Position numbers and translations under genes: made by a program. The notes beneath the pieces are model-generated. The model was not told the DNA's origin and made no database searches. It saw only the letters and a program-made list of their open reading frames with translations. 64,000 bases of DNA from Phycicoccus sp. (GTDB lineage: Bacteria > Actinomycetota > Actinomycetes > Actinomycetales > Dermatophilaceae), in contig JAGOME010000006.1 in assembly GCA_017993715.1 (NCBI GenBank), positions 1 to 64,000 on the forward strand, read 5' to 3'. Below are positions 50,533 to 60,684 of this stretch, one piece after another (position 1 is the first letter of the stretch; each line of letters begins with the position of its first letter).

Positions 50533-51501
50533 TCAGGCAGTTAGGGGTTCGGCGAGGATCGAGGACGCGCCGAGGGCGGCCACGGTGCGCTGCACGGCGT
50601 CGGCCAGGGGCGTCGGTGTGACCCCGAAGCGTTCTTGTGCAGCCGACCCGTCGATGACGAAGGGGCGCTCGAACTGATGCCGGGTCTCCCACAGGGCCCG
50701 AAACAGGGGCACGGCCAGACCACCCACGCTGACCAGCGCCCGCGGGAGGACGCGGACGGAGCGGTCCGGGAGGTCGGCCGCGCGGGCGGCGAGGCGGCAT
50801 ACCCCGGGTACGGTCTCCGGCGCCGCAGTGGGGACGTGCCAGGGCCGCCCCCAGTCCGCGTCCTCGTCGCGGTCGACCAGGGCGGTGATGAGCCGGGCCA
50901 CATCGAGGTCGACGGTCCAGGAGTGCGGCATGTCGGCCCGGCCGAACGGCAGGACGGGGCGCTTGCCCGCGAGGAGCCCGGGGAGGACCTGGGTCGTCAG
51001 GACGCTTGAGGTCAGGGTCGCCGGACCGATGTAGTCGCTGGCGCGGACCTCGGTCGCCCGCACGCGCCCGCTCTCGTGGGCGGCCAACGCGTTGGCCCAC
51101 ATCTGCGCCCGGGCTTGGCCCTTGACGCCGTTCGGCGCAATGGCGGTCTCCTCGGTCATCGGCGCGTCGACCTCACCGTAGAGATAGAGGTTGGACACCG
51201 TGACCAGGCTCGCGCCGGTCGACTGTGCCGCGGCCAGGATGGCATCGGCCATGGGCGGCCAGTCGCGGTCCCACGCGGTGTAGCTCGGCGGGTTGAGCGC
51301 GTTGATGATGGTGGCCGCTCCGCCTGCGGCCCGGCTCAGGGCCGCCATGTCGGAGACGTCGAGCGACCGGGCCTGCACGGCCGGGTGGGTGCTGGACCGC
51401 CCGGACCGGGAAACAAGAACCACGTCGTGGCCGGCGTGAGCGAGGGCGTCCGCTGTGCTGCGTCCGATTCCACCCGCCCCGAGAACGATCTGACGTGCCA
51501 T
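50533..51501 (-). CDS. NAD(P)-dependent epimerase/dehydratase-family protein
   Basis: 322 residues. The Rossmann glycine motif is IVLGAGGIGRSTADALA at the N-terminus (GxGxxG variant GAGGIG), followed by ARSLDVSDMAAL and INALNP. The atypical SDR active-site region includes LVTVSNLYLYGEVDAPMTEE with Tyr and the downstream Lys in GVKGQARAQMWAN. Substrate unknown; atypical SDRs of this kind reduce or epimerise sugars or bind NAD for regulation. It is divergent from the tetR gene and lies next to TetR-type operators, so it is probably its regulated target. Confidence 0.88.
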   Translation of the reverse strand: MARQIVLGAGGIGRSTADALAHAGHDVVLVSRSGRSSTHPAVQARSLDVSDMAALSRAAGGAATIINALNPPSYTAWDRDWPPMADAILAAAQSTGASLVTVSNLYLYGEVDAPMTEETAIAPNGVKGQARAQMWANALAAHESGRVRATEVRASDYIGPATLTSSVLTTQVLPGLLAGKRPVLPFGRADMPHSWTVDLDVARLITALVDRDEDADWGRPWHVPTAAPETVPGVCRLAARAADLPDRSVRVLPRALVSVGGLAVPLFRALWETRHQFERPFVIDGSAAQERFGVTPTPLADAVQRTVAALGASSILAEPLTA

Positions 51502-51555
51502 CACAAACCCCTGTCGGTTGGTTGCTTGGCCGGGGCTGCTCCCTGGCCACTCTTG

Positions 51556-51620
51556 TTGAGAGCACTGCTCTCAAAACTAGGATGAGTGCACTGCTCTTGT
51601 TTGTCAAGAGCAGTGCACTC
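51556..51620. promoter_or_regulatory. Three TetR-type operators between the epimerase and tetR genes
   Basis: TTGAGAGCACTGCTCTCAA (51556-51574) is a perfect 9-bp-arm palindrome around a central C. GAGTGCACTGCTCTTG (51584-51599) and CAAGAGCAGTGCACTC (51605-51620) are each imperfect versions of the same site and together form a 16-bp inverted repeat with a 5-nt gap. All share the core GCACTGCTCT or its complement. The location in the divergent promoter region fits autoregulation by the adjacent TetR protein. Confidence 0.75.
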
Positions 51621-51664
51621 GTTCCGTCTTGACCACGAGGTGTGCCGAGCGGCAGGCTGGGCTC

Positions 51665-52375
51665 ATGAGCGAGCAGGCGGGCGGCATTCGAGCGGCAAAC
51701 CGGGCCCGCCTCGAAGGCGAAATCCTGCGCCTAGGGCGGGAGCACTTGGCCCAGGTGGGTCCGGCAGCGTTGTCGCTGAGGGCCATTGCCCGCGATCTCG
51801 GGATGGCGTCCTCAGCGGTCTATCGCTACGTCGCCAGTCGCGACGAGCTCCTGACGCTGCTCATCATCGAGTCGTACGATGCGATGGCGGACGCGGTGGA
51901 GGCGGCCTTGGCCGGGGTGGATGACGCGGACCTGAGGGATCGGTGGTTCACGGTCGGGCGCGCCTTGAGGGCCTGGGCCATCGCCAACCCGCACGACTGG
52001 GCGCTGCTCTATGGGTCACCCGTGCCGGGGTATGCCGCCCCGCCGGACCGGACCACCGACCCTGGCACGCGCATCCAGGTGACCCTCATTGACCTCATCC
52101 GCGACATCGTGCGCCTGCGCCGAGTCGCGCCCGAGTCGCGTCGGCCGGAGGCGTCGGCCGCAGCCCTCGCGGTCGCCGAGGGTATCGGGGCGGAGCTCGG
52201 GATGAGCCCTGAGGAGTTGCCCCCTGCGTTGCTGCTCGCCGGCCTGTGTGCCTGGACGCTGCTCACGGCGTCGGTGTCCAACGAGGTGTTCGAGCAGCTC
52301 GGTGAGCTCGGTGGCGCCTATGCGACGCTGCATGAGCACGTCCTTGAGGTCGCGCTCCGGCCACTCCTGCGCTGA
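51665..52375 (+). CDS. TetR-family transcriptional regulator
   Basis: 236 residues from ATG 51665. The DNA-binding helix-turn-helix is ALSLRAIARDLGMASSAVYRYVASRDELLTLL at about residues 38-70. The ligand domain has the TetR_C_13/WHG-like pattern (AWAIANPHDWALLYGSPVPGY), known from repressors of SDR and epimerase genes. It presumably represses itself and the divergent epimerase through the three operators at 51556-51620. Inducer unknown. A CGGCATTC octamer supplies the codons of GGIRA near the N-terminus. Confidence 0.92.
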   Translation: MSEQAGGIRAANRARLEGEILRLGREHLAQVGPAALSLRAIARDLGMASSAVYRYVASRDELLTLLIIESYDAMADAVEAALAGVDDADLRDRWFTVGRALRAWAIANPHDWALLYGSPVPGYAAPPDRTTDPGTRIQVTLIDLIRDIVRLRRVAPESRRPEASAAALAVAEGIGAELGMSPEELPPALLLAGLCAWTLLTASVSNEVFEQLGELGGAYATLHEHVLEVALRPLLR

Positions 52376-52432
52376 ACCGGTCGCGGGCGCGCGCGACTCG
52401 AAGGGTGCCCGGTGCGCGCCCCGCGGGGCAGG

Positions 52433-52921
52433 TCAGGCGGCCGTGAGGAAGGCATCAATCTGGTTGATGGCTTGGGTCGCGCCCTCCTCCATCCCCATGT
52501 CGAGGACTTGTTGCAGATCTGCTGCCGAGTCGTATGTCGTCGTGAAGGTGGCCAGGGTGCCGTCGTCGTCGGGCGTGAGCCGATAGACGTTGTGTGACAC
52601 CGGCAAATCGGGGTTGGTGGCGAAGCTCTCGTCGGCAAAGCCATCCTCGAACGCGAACAACTCGGGCTCCTGGCTGGCCGTGATCTGCCACCAGCCGTAG
52701 AACCGCTCCCCCTCGGGACCCGTCATGTAGTACTCGCTGCGGTCGCCAACCGCGAGCGAATGCCGCACAAACGTCGCCGGGTGCGTCGGAGGGCCCCAGA
52801 CCTGCTCGAGTTGGTGCGGGTCGGCATAGAGCGCCCAGACCCGGGCGACGGGCGCGTTGAAGTGGGCCGTGATGACCAGGGTTCTGGTGTCGAGGTCTGT
52901 CGTCACGTTGATCACAGGCAT
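52433..52921 (-). CDS. SRPBCC (AHSA1-type) protein
   Basis: 162 residues. The AHSA1/START-like pattern is clear: LVITAHFNAPVARVWALYADP, LEQVWGPPTHPATFVRHSLAVGDRSEYYMTGPEG and FYGWWQITASQEPELFAFEDGF, with a C-terminal long helix (ATQAINQIDAFL). These bind hydrophobic ligands in a helix-grip cavity. Normally such genes follow an ArsR-family regulator; here only the last part of that regulator remains immediately upstream (stop at 52923-52925, one base before this ATG), so transcription and regulation may be disturbed. Confidence 0.88.
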   Translation of the reverse strand: MPVINVTTDLDTRTLVITAHFNAPVARVWALYADPHQLEQVWGPPTHPATFVRHSLAVGDRSEYYMTGPEGERFYGWWQITASQEPELFAFEDGFADESFATNPDLPVSHNVYRLTPDDDGTLATFTTTYDSAADLQQVLDMGMEEGATQAINQIDAFLTAA

Positions 52922-52922
52922 G

Positions 52923-53066
52923 TCAGCACTCCGGAGGGTGGGTGGTGGGGTCGAGGGCGATCGGTGCGTCCATCCGATCGACCCGGCCTCGCCAGATCAC
53001 CTCGAACTCGCGCAGCAGCGAGGCAACGCAGCGGACCGCCTCGACGTCGCCGGTCGCCCGTTGCTC
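52923..53066 (-). pseudogene. C-terminal fragment of an ArsR-family regulator
   Basis: The minus strand reads ATGDVEAVRCVASLLREFEV and then WRGRVDRMDAPIALD to a TGA at 52923-52925, typical of the last third of the ArsR regulators that precede SRPBCC genes. Upstream of it the DNA-binding part is missing and replaced by the 51-bp repeat array beginning at 53087. The frame stays open through the repeats (to 53495), but the encoded sequence is not protein-like. Confidence 0.6.
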
Positions 53067-53086
53067 GCGACCGTGACGACGCTTGG

Positions 53087-53216
53087 TCGGCCAGTTTGTC
53101 CGCCTTTCCGGTGCCTCTGACTGTAGGCGACCGGAGAGTCGGCCAGTTGTCCGCCTTTCCGGCGGCTCTGACTGTAGGCGACCGGAGAGTCGGCCAGTTG
53201 TCCGCCTTTCCGGCGC
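53087..53216. repeat. 51-bp tandem array containing the 32-nt CCGGAGAG repeat
   Basis: Units begin at 53087, 53139 and 53190 (TCGGCCAGTTGTCCGCCTTT), period 52 then 51. Each full junction carries CCGGAGAGTCGGCCAG...TTTCCGG (53131-53162, 53182-53213). A second, different array follows: about 22-24-bp units beginning (G/A)GGTTGTG at 53283, 53305 and 53328. Apart from these, 53217-53450 holds no gene; two CGGCATTC octamers are at 53271 and 53385. Confidence 0.88.
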
Positions 53217-53450
53217 CCAGCCGCCCCTCTCGCGACCCGCAATGTGGCCAGCCAAGAGGAAGGGGACCCACGGCATTCGGCGGGGTTGTGAGAACGGGGC
53301 TGGCGGGTTGTGGGGAACGGGACCGGCGAGGTTGTGGGGAACGGGATCCTCGGCGTTCGGCTCGGGGCAAGCGAACGGCGCCTGCGGCATTCGCCTCGGG
53401 CCGCGTGCTGGTCGGGTCTCTCCGGGGTTGGTCGGCCCGCTGGCGCAGAA

Positions 53451-53493
53451 GGTGGGGGTTCGCAAGGGAAAACAACCCTTGCGAACCCCCACC
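53451..53493 (-). terminator. Strong hairpin terminator after katG
   Basis: GGTGGGGGTTCGCAAGGG (53451-53468) and its exact complement (53476-53493) form an 18-bp perfect stem with the loop AAAACAA, 27 bp beyond the katG stop. No U-tract, but the stability and position support termination of the furA-katG message. Confidence 0.8.
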
Positions 53494-53519
53494 AACGCAC
53501 TTCAGGCGGGAAAGGTGGG

Positions 53520-55715
<2,196 letters not shown>

Positions 55716-55719
55716 TGCA

Positions 55720-56205
55720 CTACTCCTTCGGCGTTGATGAAATGGCTTGTGCACGTGCAGGATCGTGAGCTGAATCTCCCCGGGGCGTGGCCCCGAGCGC
55801 GCACGACGGGCAGATCCCCCAGTAGTTGACCTCGGCCTCGGTGAGCGCGTATCCGTGGCTCTCGCTCGGATCGAGGCAGGGGGCGGAGCCGACCGCGCAG
55901 TCGACGTCGGCGACGGCGCCACAGGATCGACACACCACGTGGTGGTGGTTGTCCCCGGTGCGCAACTCGTAGCGGGCCACCGATCCCGCGGGCTGAATGC
56001 GGCGGATGAGGCCCGCCTCGGTGAGGGTGTTCAGGCAGTCGTAGATCGCTTGGCGCGAGACGGCATCAAGGATCGATGCCGACTGGCCATAAACGGTGCC
56101 GGCGTCGCAATGAGGGTGCTGGCCAACGACGTCGAGCACCGTTGTCCGCTGTTTGGTGACGCGCAGTCCAGACTCCTTGAGCAGGGCCTTGAAGTCTGTG
56201 GTCAC
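55720..56205 (-). CDS. furA: Fur-family regulator (FurA type)
   Basis: 161 residues from GTG 56205 (an alternative TTG is at 56217). The winged helix is [21 protein letters not shown] to [22 protein letters not shown]; the metal-sensing part has [19 protein letters not shown] and a second WGICPSCAL CxxC. FurA of actinobacteria represses itself and katG and is relieved by peroxide. A TTGACA-like -35 lies on the minus strand at 56240-56235, but no clear -10 follows; AT-rich sequence there could be the FurA operator. Upstream of and coupled to katG. Confidence 0.92.
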   Translation of the reverse strand: MTTDFKALLKESGLRVTKQRTTVLDVVGQHPHCDAGTVYGQSASILDAVSRQAIYDCLNTLTEAGLIRRIQPAGSVARYELRTGDNHHHVVCRSCGAVADVDCAVGSAPCLDPSESHGYALTEAEVNYWGICPSCALGATPRGDSAHDPARAQAISSTPKE

Positions 56206-56293
56206 CTCTCCACCCAAACCGCTTTTCTGGAATGTGTCAAGTCTTTGTGGAGTTCCTTTACCCGCGCGGCGCTGGCAGACGCCGACGGCGCCG

Positions 56294-57874
56294 CTACTGG
56301 AAACCGTGACGCGCCAGTGGCCCGATCAGCTCGCGCTCCTCGTATGACAGGTGCGAGAGCAGGGCATCGGTCAGGACATCGACGGCATGGGTAATGCCGT
56401 CCAGCGCGGCAGTGCCCGCGGCACCCACACCGTCCGAGGTGACCAGGGTGACCAGGGCGCGGTCAACGTCCTCGACCAGTCCGTGAATGTCGTGATGCTC
56501 GAGCTCGAGCTGGTCCAGGACGGGGGCCAAGGCGGGCTCGGATCGGCGCAGGTGGGGGAAGACACTGCGGTCCTCGAGCGTGTGATGTCCAGTGACAATC
56601 CGGCAGTAGGACTCGCAGTAGGCACCGAGGGTCCAGTTGTTCTGGCGCATCGTCATGGTGTTGATGATCGAGCGGGCCTGCCCGACCGTCGCCTGCCCGC
56701 GGCGCACCTGGTCCAGGACGTCCCGCAGCTGCCGCAGCTCGCCGCGCAACCCGTCGTGGATGTCAATGAGGTGTTGAGGGATCGCGTTGCGTTCGGCCGG
56801 ATACGTCGCCTGGGCCGACTCCGGATATGAGGGCCGGGTGTCCTCCGACCAGGGAATGCCGGAGGTGAGTCGGGTCCTGTCGTCCGGTGTGGGGCGGACG
56901 GTGAGCGGTCCGGCGTCCGACGGGCTCGGGCGGGTCGGCTCAGGATCCGGCTGCGCCACAACAGATTCGAATGCCGCCCGCTCACCGATCGCCGTCCGGT
57001 GCCGTTCGTCTTCGACGAGCTGACGGACGGCGGGCGCAACCTCGGCGGCGAAGCGACGGATCGCGTCGGGGTCGTCGGTGCCCAGAATGTAGGTGCTCAT
57101 GCCGTCGGTGAGCGTCAGCTCGGCGAGCTGCTCGGCCCACGTCGAGGCCGGCCCCTGGAGGAAGCCGTCGCCGCTGCCGAACTGGCCGAACACGTTGTAG
57201 TGGCGGCGAATCTGCTCCGGTGAGCGTCCCGCCGCCACGGCGGCGTCATCGATGACGGCATTCAGTCCGGCGAGAGCAGGCGGGTCGGCATACCCCATGC
57301 TCGGCACCCAGGCGTCGGCCAGCCGGCCGGTCACCCGCAACATGCGTGGCCTGTAGGCCCCGACCCAGATCGGGATGTCGTGCGCTGGACGAGGCCCGGC
57401 GTGCAGTCCGCGCACGGTGTAGTGGGTGCCGCGCACGTCAACGGTCTCGCCATGCCAGAACGCCCGCAGGATGTCGACCGCCTCGATGAGTGCGTCGACC
57501 GCCTCGCCGGGCGCTCGTTGCGGTCCGCCAGCTGCGGCGATGGCCTGCCAGAAGGCGCCCGCCCCGAGCCCGAGCTCGACCCGACCGTGGGTGAGGAGGT
57601 CGAGCGTGGCAGCCGCCTTTGCGAGGATCACCGGCTGGCGTAGGGGGAGGCTGGCGACGTTGGGAGACAGGCGAATCGTGGACGTGCCCGCACCGATCCA
57701 GGTCAGCAGAGTCCAGGTGTCGACGTGCTTGGCCTGATAAGGATGGTCCTGGATCGAGACGTGATCCAGGCCCACGACCTCGGCGAGGTGAGCCAGCTCG
57801 ACGGTGTGCTGGAGCGACGTGGCATTCGGGCTCGGGAAGATCCCGAACTCCAGATCGTGACCGTAATCAGGCAT
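56294..57874 (-). CDS. LLM-class flavin oxidoreductase fused to a hemerythrin domain
   Basis: 526 residues. Residues 1-290 are a bacterial-luciferase-like (F420/FMN-dependent) TIM barrel: EFGIFPSPNATSLQHTVELAHLAEVVGLDHVSIQDHPY, TLDLLTHGRVELGLGAGAFW, PIWVGAYRPRML. A Pro/Ser-rich linker (about 300-370) leads to an HHE hemerythrin domain: LIDIHDGLRGELRQLRDVL, VTGHHTLEDRSVFPHL, ELEHHDIHGLVEDVD and LLSHLSYEERELIGPL, supplying the usual diiron His/Glu ligands. A redox enzyme with its own oxygen- or NO-sensing diiron module is the plausible reading; substrate unknown. It lies next to furA-katG, consistent with oxidative or nitrosative stress. Confidence 0.9.
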   Translation of the reverse strand: MPDYGHDLEFGIFPSPNATSLQHTVELAHLAEVVGLDHVSIQDHPYQAKHVDTWTLLTWIGAGTSTIRLSPNVASLPLRQPVILAKAAATLDLLTHGRVELGLGAGAFWQAIAAAGGPQRAPGEAVDALIEAVDILRAFWHGETVDVRGTHYTVRGLHAGPRPAHDIPIWVGAYRPRMLRVTGRLADAWVPSMGYADPPALAGLNAVIDDAAVAAGRSPEQIRRHYNVFGQFGSGDGFLQGPASTWAEQLAELTLTDGMSTYILGTDDPDAIRRFAAEVAPAVRQLVEDERHRTAIGERAAFESVVAQPDPEPTRPSPSDAGPLTVRPTPDDRTRLTSGIPWSEDTRPSYPESAQATYPAERNAIPQHLIDIHDGLRGELRQLRDVLDQVRRGQATVGQARSIINTMTMRQNNWTLGAYCESYCRIVTGHHTLEDRSVFPHLRRSEPALAPVLDQLELEHHDIHGLVEDVDRALVTLVTSDGVGAAGTAALDGITHAVDVLTDALLSHLSYEERELIGPLARHGFQ

Positions 57875-57890
57875 GAACCGACTGTGCCGG

Positions 57891-58118
57891 TCAGCTGCGG
57901 GCGCGGCGCCGCATAATCAGGGCACCCGTGGCCATGCCGCCGATGAAGGTCAGGGCCAGGGCAATCGTCAGCGGCATCGACACCTTGAAGAAGATGAACG
58001 AGATCGGCGTGACGTCCCAGTTGACGAAGATGAACAGGATGGAGAAGACGGCGATGGCGACGCCGACCCAGCCGCGCATCGACAGTCCGCCATAGGTGGT
58101 CGCCTCGTTGCTGCTCAT
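57891..58118 (-). CDS. LapA-domain small membrane protein
   Basis: 75 residues. Two membrane helices, GWVGVAIAVFSILFIFVNWD and VSMPLTIALALTFIGGMATGALI, separated by the short TPISFIFF motif, followed by RRRARS. This is the lipopolysaccharide-assembly-protein-A-like fold (PF06305), which in actinobacteria has no LPS role and is uncharacterised. Starts at ATG 58118; ends 17 bp before the LLM gene start on the same strand, so they may share a transcript. Confidence 0.85.
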   Translation of the reverse strand: MSSNEATTYGGLSMRGWVGVAIAVFSILFIFVNWDVTPISFIFFKVSMPLTIALALTFIGGMATGALIMRRRARS

Positions 58119-58340
58119 TGCGCTCCCTCGTGGGCCGCCCCTCGCGGGGGCCGACTGGCTCGTCAATCCCGTCGAGGGCCAACCTAGTGCCCCAGGCTCG
58201 CACCGACCACCGAACTCAGGATGGCCCCAAGTTTCGCGATCCCTGTGGCGCGCCGGGGCTGTTGGTGGTCTGATGTGCTGTGCCTGGCCCGACGTCGGTC
58301 CAGGATCGGCGCGCGTGATGCGGTCAGCAGGAGGGGCATC

Positions 58341-59009
58341 GTGGGAGCGGTCATCGGGAATTTCCTGTCGGCGGCGGTCGGGATCGCGATCAGCCCCATG
58401 CCGATCATCATCCTGCTGCTGGCACTGTTCACCACACACGCCCGGACGAACGCGCTGGCCACGACGCTGGGTTGGTTCGTCGGCGTCTTCGGGCTGGGCG
58501 CGTTGGTCATCCTGTTGGGCATTCAGCCGTCAACCGGCACGCCGTCGACGCTGTCGGGGCTGCTCAACATTGGGTTCGGCCTGCTCCTACTCGCCCTGGC
58601 GGTGCAGAACTACCGCAAGCGACCAGCACCGGGCGAACCGGTCAAGCAGCCGGAGTGGATGGCCAAGATCGACACCATCGCCCCGCCCACCCTGCTCGGC
58701 CTCATGGCAGTGCTGATCGCCGTCAATGCCAAGAACACCGCGATGATTATCAGCGGCGCCCTGGAGATCTCAGTCGCCGAGGTCTCGGTGGCCGCGCAGT
58801 TAGTGCTGCTGGCGATCTTCGCCGCCCTGGCAGCCTTGCCAGCCATCGTCATCACCGGCGCGTATCTGCTCTTCGGTGACCGCATCGCGCCCGTGCTCGG
58901 GCGGCTGCGCGATTGGCTGCAACTCAACAGCGCCACCGTGATGATGCTGCTCTTCACCATCTTGGGGACCCAGACTCTGGGCAAGGGCATCACGATCCTC
59001 ACCTCCTGA
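58341..59009 (+). CDS. GAP/SfLAP-family membrane protein
   Basis: 222 residues from GTG 58341, with a strong AGGAGG 6 bases upstream. Six hydrophobic helices: FLSAAVGIAISPMPIIILLLALF, LGWFVGVFGLGALVILLGI, GLLNIGFGLLLLALAVQNY, PPTLLGLMAVLIAVN, QLVLLAIFAALAALPAIVITGAYLLFG and ATVMMLLFTILGTQTLGKGI. NAKNTAMIISGALEI is the conserved polar segment of the GAP (SfLAP, PF11139) family, implicated in export of glycopeptidolipid-type surface lipids in mycobacteria. Here the role is unknown. Divergent from the LapA gene. Confidence 0.85.
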   Translation: MGAVIGNFLSAAVGIAISPMPIIILLLALFTTHARTNALATTLGWFVGVFGLGALVILLGIQPSTGTPSTLSGLLNIGFGLLLLALAVQNYRKRPAPGEPVKQPEWMAKIDTIAPPTLLGLMAVLIAVNAKNTAMIISGALEISVAEVSVAAQLVLLAIFAALAALPAIVITGAYLLFGDRIAPVLGRLRDWLQLNSATVMMLLFTILGTQTLGKGITILTS

Positions 59010-59018
59010 CCGCCGGGG

Positions 59019-59095
59019 GCGCCCCGGACCCTGCGTGCGGCGCCCCGGACTCTGCGTGCGGCGCCCAGGAGAGTCGGCCAGCCAGGTCGTCCGCG
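59019..59095. repeat. 21-bp direct repeat and partial CCGGAGAG-type repeat
   Basis: GCGCCCCGGACCCTGCGTGCG starts at 59019 and repeats at 59040 with one change; a third partial copy begins at 59061. It runs into AGGAGAGTCGGCCAGC (59068-59083), a partial copy of the 32-nt repeat. The remaining sequence to 59273 has no confident gene; the minus strand at about 59070-59190 (RNRWWAADDLAGRLSW) looks slightly protein-like. Confidence 0.6.
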
Positions 59096-59273
59096 GCCCA
59101 CCACCGGTTCCGTTGCGGCGCCGCTGCCAGTGACTCCAGGCCAGCGTGACGCACCGGCACCGACCCCTGGGTCGGGCGATCTGCCCAAGGCTCGGTGAAG
59201 GTCGCCCCGGCATGCTGGACCGATCCCCTCCGATTCGATGCTGGTGTGAGCGGGAGCCCGAGGAAGGATCGAC

Positions 59274-60662
59274 ATGGAGCTGCTCTCCCCAGCCGGCACG
59301 TCTCGCGGGCGACCGCGGCTCCGGCTGATTCAGGGTCGTGACCGCGGCCCCTGCGCACCCGTCTGGCAGGTCGCCATCGAGGCCCGGGCCACGGCATTCG
59401 ACCGGCCCCTGATGATCGAGCGAGATGGCACCCTGAGCCGGCTCGTCGTCCCGCCCTGCCCCGAGGGGATCGAGCAGGTGCGCGCCTGGGGCCGGGTCCT
59501 GGTCGAGCAGGCGGCTCAGGTCACGCAGGGCTCGCCCCTCACGCTCGACCTGGGCGCTGTGCCCACAGGTCAACTGCGGGCGGTCCTCGAGGGACTGCTG
59601 GACGCCAACGTCGGTCTCGACGTTGACCTCGTGCTCGGGGACGGCCAGGACGTCGAGGTGGCCCGCGTCGCGCTCGACCGGGCCATTGCCCTCAGCGATG
59701 CGCTCACGTTGACCCGGCGCCTCGTTGACGCGCGCGGGAACCAGTGCACCCCGCCGCAGTTCGCGGAGGTGGCGCGTCAGGTCGCGCAGGATGCCGGTCT
59801 CGGCTTCCGGCTGCACACCGAGGACGATCTCCGCCGCGAGGGGATGGGTGGCCTCCTCGCCATCGGCTCGGCGTCCTCGCAGCCCGCCCTGCTAGTCGAA
59901 CTCTGGTATCGCCCCGGCGGGCCCACAGGCAGCGAGCCGGCGCCGGGATCGATCGCCTTGATCGGTAAGGGCGTCACCTTCGACTCCGGCGGCCTCTCGC
60001 TCAAACCGCCGGCCGGACAAGTGGGGATGCACACCGACAAGGCGGGTGCCGCGGCGGTGCTGGGGGCGATGTCGGTGCTCTCGCGGCTCGCCATCCGCCG
60101 GCCCGTTCACGCGGTGTTGCCCCTCGTCGAGAACCTGCCTGGACCCAAGGCGGTCCGCCCGGGTGACGTCGTGCGCACCCGCAACGGCCTCGGGGTGGAG
60201 GTCGTCGACACCGACTTCGAGGGTCGGGTCATCATGGCCGACGCCCTCGCCTGGGCCACTGAGTACGAGCCGTCCTCCGTGATCGACATCGCCACGTTGA
60301 CGTACCAGGCGATGATCGCGCTCGGTCCCGAGATCGGGGCGGCCGTGGCGCGAGACGACGACCTGGGCGCGGCTCTGCTCGCGGCGGCCGACCGGGCCGG
60401 CGAGCCGCTGTGGGGCCTGCCATGGGCTCCGAGGTATGCCGCCCAGATCCGCTCCACCGCGCCGGGTGCGCACGTCAAGAACCACCCGGGCACGGACACC
60501 GCGCGGGCGTTGACGGCGGCGCTGTTCCTCGGTGAGTTCGTGCCTGCGCAGATCCCGTGGGTGCACCTCGACGTGGCCGGACCCGCTGTTCGTGGGTCCG
60601 GGGCGTCGAGTCAGGGGACCGGTTTCGGGGTTCGCACGCTCATCGAGTTCCTCCACGAGTAA
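59274..60662 (+). CDS. M17-family leucyl aminopeptidase
   Basis: 462 residues from ATG 59274. The two-metal core is recognisable: GKGVTFDSGGLSLKP (Lys and Asp ligands), VGMHTDKAGAAAVLGAM (Asp ligand) and VDTDFEGRVIMADAL, which replaces the canonical NTDAEGRL signature but keeps its Asp, Glu and Arg. KNHPGTDTARALTAALFLGEF and WVHLDVAGPA are usual. Hydrolyses N-terminal Leu-type residues from peptides in the cytoplasm. The N-terminal 150 residues are divergent, as in most M17 enzymes. Because of the altered signature, metal affinity or specificity may differ. Convergent with the ornithine-cyclodeaminase-family gene. Confidence 0.9.
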   Translation: MELLSPAGTSRGRPRLRLIQGRDRGPCAPVWQVAIEARATAFDRPLMIERDGTLSRLVVPPCPEGIEQVRAWGRVLVEQAAQVTQGSPLTLDLGAVPTGQLRAVLEGLLDANVGLDVDLVLGDGQDVEVARVALDRAIALSDALTLTRRLVDARGNQCTPPQFAEVARQVAQDAGLGFRLHTEDDLRREGMGGLLAIGSASSQPALLVELWYRPGGPTGSEPAPGSIALIGKGVTFDSGGLSLKPPAGQVGMHTDKAGAAAVLGAMSVLSRLAIRRPVHAVLPLVENLPGPKAVRPGDVVRTRNGLGVEVVDTDFEGRVIMADALAWATEYEPSSVIDIATLTYQAMIALGPEIGAAVARDDDLGAALLAAADRAGEPLWGLPWAPRYAAQIRSTAPGAHVKNHPGTDTARALTAALFLGEFVPAQIPWVHLDVAGPAVRGSGASSQGTGFGVRTLIEFLHE

Positions 60663-60684
60663 CCCTGAGGAGATCCTCCCCCGC

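Noticed and set aside
51584..51620. 16-bp inverted repeat considered as a terminator
   Set aside because: It lies between divergent promoters and shares the operator core with 51556-51574, so operator function is more likely.
53087..53216. 51-bp array considered as CRISPR
   Set aside because: Units are near-identical along their full length; no spacers.
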